A program made the translations under genes and the position numbers. From IMG/VR virus record IMGVR_UViG_3300032224_002167, positions 1 through 20,089 of that record: a stretch of 20,089 nucleotides of DNA; one strand, 5' to 3'. The notes under the pieces were generated by a model, which saw only the letters and a list, made by a program, of their open reading frames with translations, was not told where the DNA came from and made no database searches. This DNA comes from a virus. Below, piece by piece: positions 19,490-20,089 of the stretch; position 1 is the first letter of the stretch; every line of letters begins with the position of its first letter.

Positions 19490-20089
19490 ATGACCGAGCT
19501 TTATCTCTACGACACCATTGGAGCCTTCGGGCTTTCCGCGAACGCATTCATCGAGCAGGTTCGAGCCGTCCCCGCTGATTCCGCAATCACCGTCGCAATC
19601 AACAGCGATGGTGGAAGCGTGACCGATGGCAACGCAATCATCGCCGCCCTCCAGCGTCACCCCGCAGGATACACCGCCCGTGTGGATGGTCTCGCCGCTT
19701 CGATGGCCGCAGTCATCGCCTTCACCGCACCGAGCTGCGTCGCCAGCGATGGTGCGATGTTCATGGTCCACAACGTCCAAGGTGCCGCGAGCGGAGATGC
19801 TGAGGATCTGCGTGCCTACGCTGACATCATCCAGAAATTCAACGACTCCATCGTGGGTCGCATCGCCGCGAAGACCGGAAAGAGCGTCGAGGAAATCGCC
19901 ACAATGCTCGATGCGGAAACATGGCTCACCGCGCAGGAAGCGCTCGACATGGGTCTCATCGCCAGCATCACCGCCCCACTCGCCGCCGCCGCGCAGCTCA
20001 AAGAATTTCCAATAGTAGCCAAGGCCCAGCTCGGAAACATCGTCTCCGAACTCAAGAGCCTGCGAGAAATCGTCGCGGCGAAGGAAACC
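19490..20089 (+). CDS. ClpP-like head maturation protease (partial)
   Basis: The first 200 residues are visible and the frame is open at the window edge. It shows the S49/ClpP-type serine protease fold of phage head proteases: INSDGGSVTDG (38-47, oxyanion loop), DGLAASMAAV (66-75) with nucleophile Ser71, MVHNV with His94, and DAETWLTAQEALDMGLI with Asp141 as the likely third catalytic residue. Such proteins cleave scaffold or capsid precursors during head assembly; in lambda the equivalent (gpC) follows portal B, as here. After residue 165 a linker toward a scaffold or capsid region begins. The start at 19490 (MTELYLYDTI) is typical. Confidence 0.9.
   Translation, partial: MTELYLYDTIGAFGLSANAFIEQVRAVPADSAITVAINSDGGSVTDGNAIIAALQRHPAGYTARVDGLAASMAAVIAFTAPSCVASDGAMFMVHNVQGAASGDAEDLRAYADIIQKFNDSIVGRIAAKTGKSVEEIATMLDAETWLTAQEALDMGLIASITAPLAAAAQLKEFPIVAKAQLGNIVSELKSLREIVAAKET

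Noticed and set aside
1-20089. CRISPR array, rRNA, complete tRNA, insertion sequence
   Set aside because: I found no regularly spaced repeats with spacers, no rRNA-like or complete tRNA sequence and no transposase.

Overview
The window reads as a contiguous stretch of a temperate tailed phage (Caudoviricetes-like, lambda-type head genes). It carries a lysis cassette, a tyrosine integrase with an attP-like site, a divergent repressor and early operon, a replication module, and the start of the packaging and head module. The host is probably Gram-negative, because the lysis cassette includes a lipobox protein with the topology of a spanin, which would need an outer membrane. GC content is high by eye. 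I cannot name the host: a Verrucomicrobiota-like host is only an impression from codon use and protein flavour.

Layout. Positions 1-4315 (+) are a late operon: coiled-coil protein, small membrane protein, candidate unimolecular spanin, holin-like protein, GH108-type endolysin, small winged-helix-like protein, calcineurin-type metallophosphoesterase and three small proteins, one with an HExxHH zinc-protease motif. Positions 4312-6618 (-) are the lysogeny block: integrase, a 263-bp non-coding region with attP-like organisation, a small secreted protein (possible lysogenic-conversion gene) and a candidate ribbon-helix-helix repressor. Positions 6619-6868 are the divergent control region. It has a good minus-strand promoter, a weaker overlapping plus-strand promoter and an interlocked pair of long helices predicted to fold into a large H-type pseudoknot ending at the Shine-Dalgarno of the first early gene. 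Positions 6869-9405 (+) are eleven small early genes joined by ten consecutive 4-nt ATGA/GTGA overlaps. Positions 9431-13813 (+) are a ParB-fold protein, a ParB-associated-like protein, a TOPRIM primase-like protein, a small unknown and a D5-like AAA+ helicase. Positions 13814-14227 are non-coding, with a perfect 20-bp inverted repeat, clustered TGTCAC motifs and homopolymer tracts. Positions 14228-20089 (+) are a terminase small-subunit-like protein, a phospholipase D-fold protein, the large terminase (GpA family), a possible head-completion protein, an overlapping small zinc-ribbon ORF, a lambda-B-type portal and a ClpP-like head protease that runs off the window.

How it fits together. Integrase, secreted protein and repressor are on the minus strand and are the likely lysogenic set. 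The plus-strand early operon starts behind the repressor region and feeds replication, then packaging. The late lysis operon reads tail-to-tail into integrase. Because lysis genes, integrase, the putative attP and the immunity region are continuous, the sequence looks like a free or circularly permuted phage genome rather than a prophage broken at att.

The best candidate for something undescribed is the RNA-like pseudoknot at 6712-6858. It has two long helices in interlocking order, and its only non-Watson-Crick pairs are G.U wobbles on the plus strand. It sits between the divergent promoters and the first early gene. Next in interest are the flanking GGCTACRC repeats around the tRNA-like core, the single-gene spanin, and the phospholipase D-fold protein between the terminase subunits.
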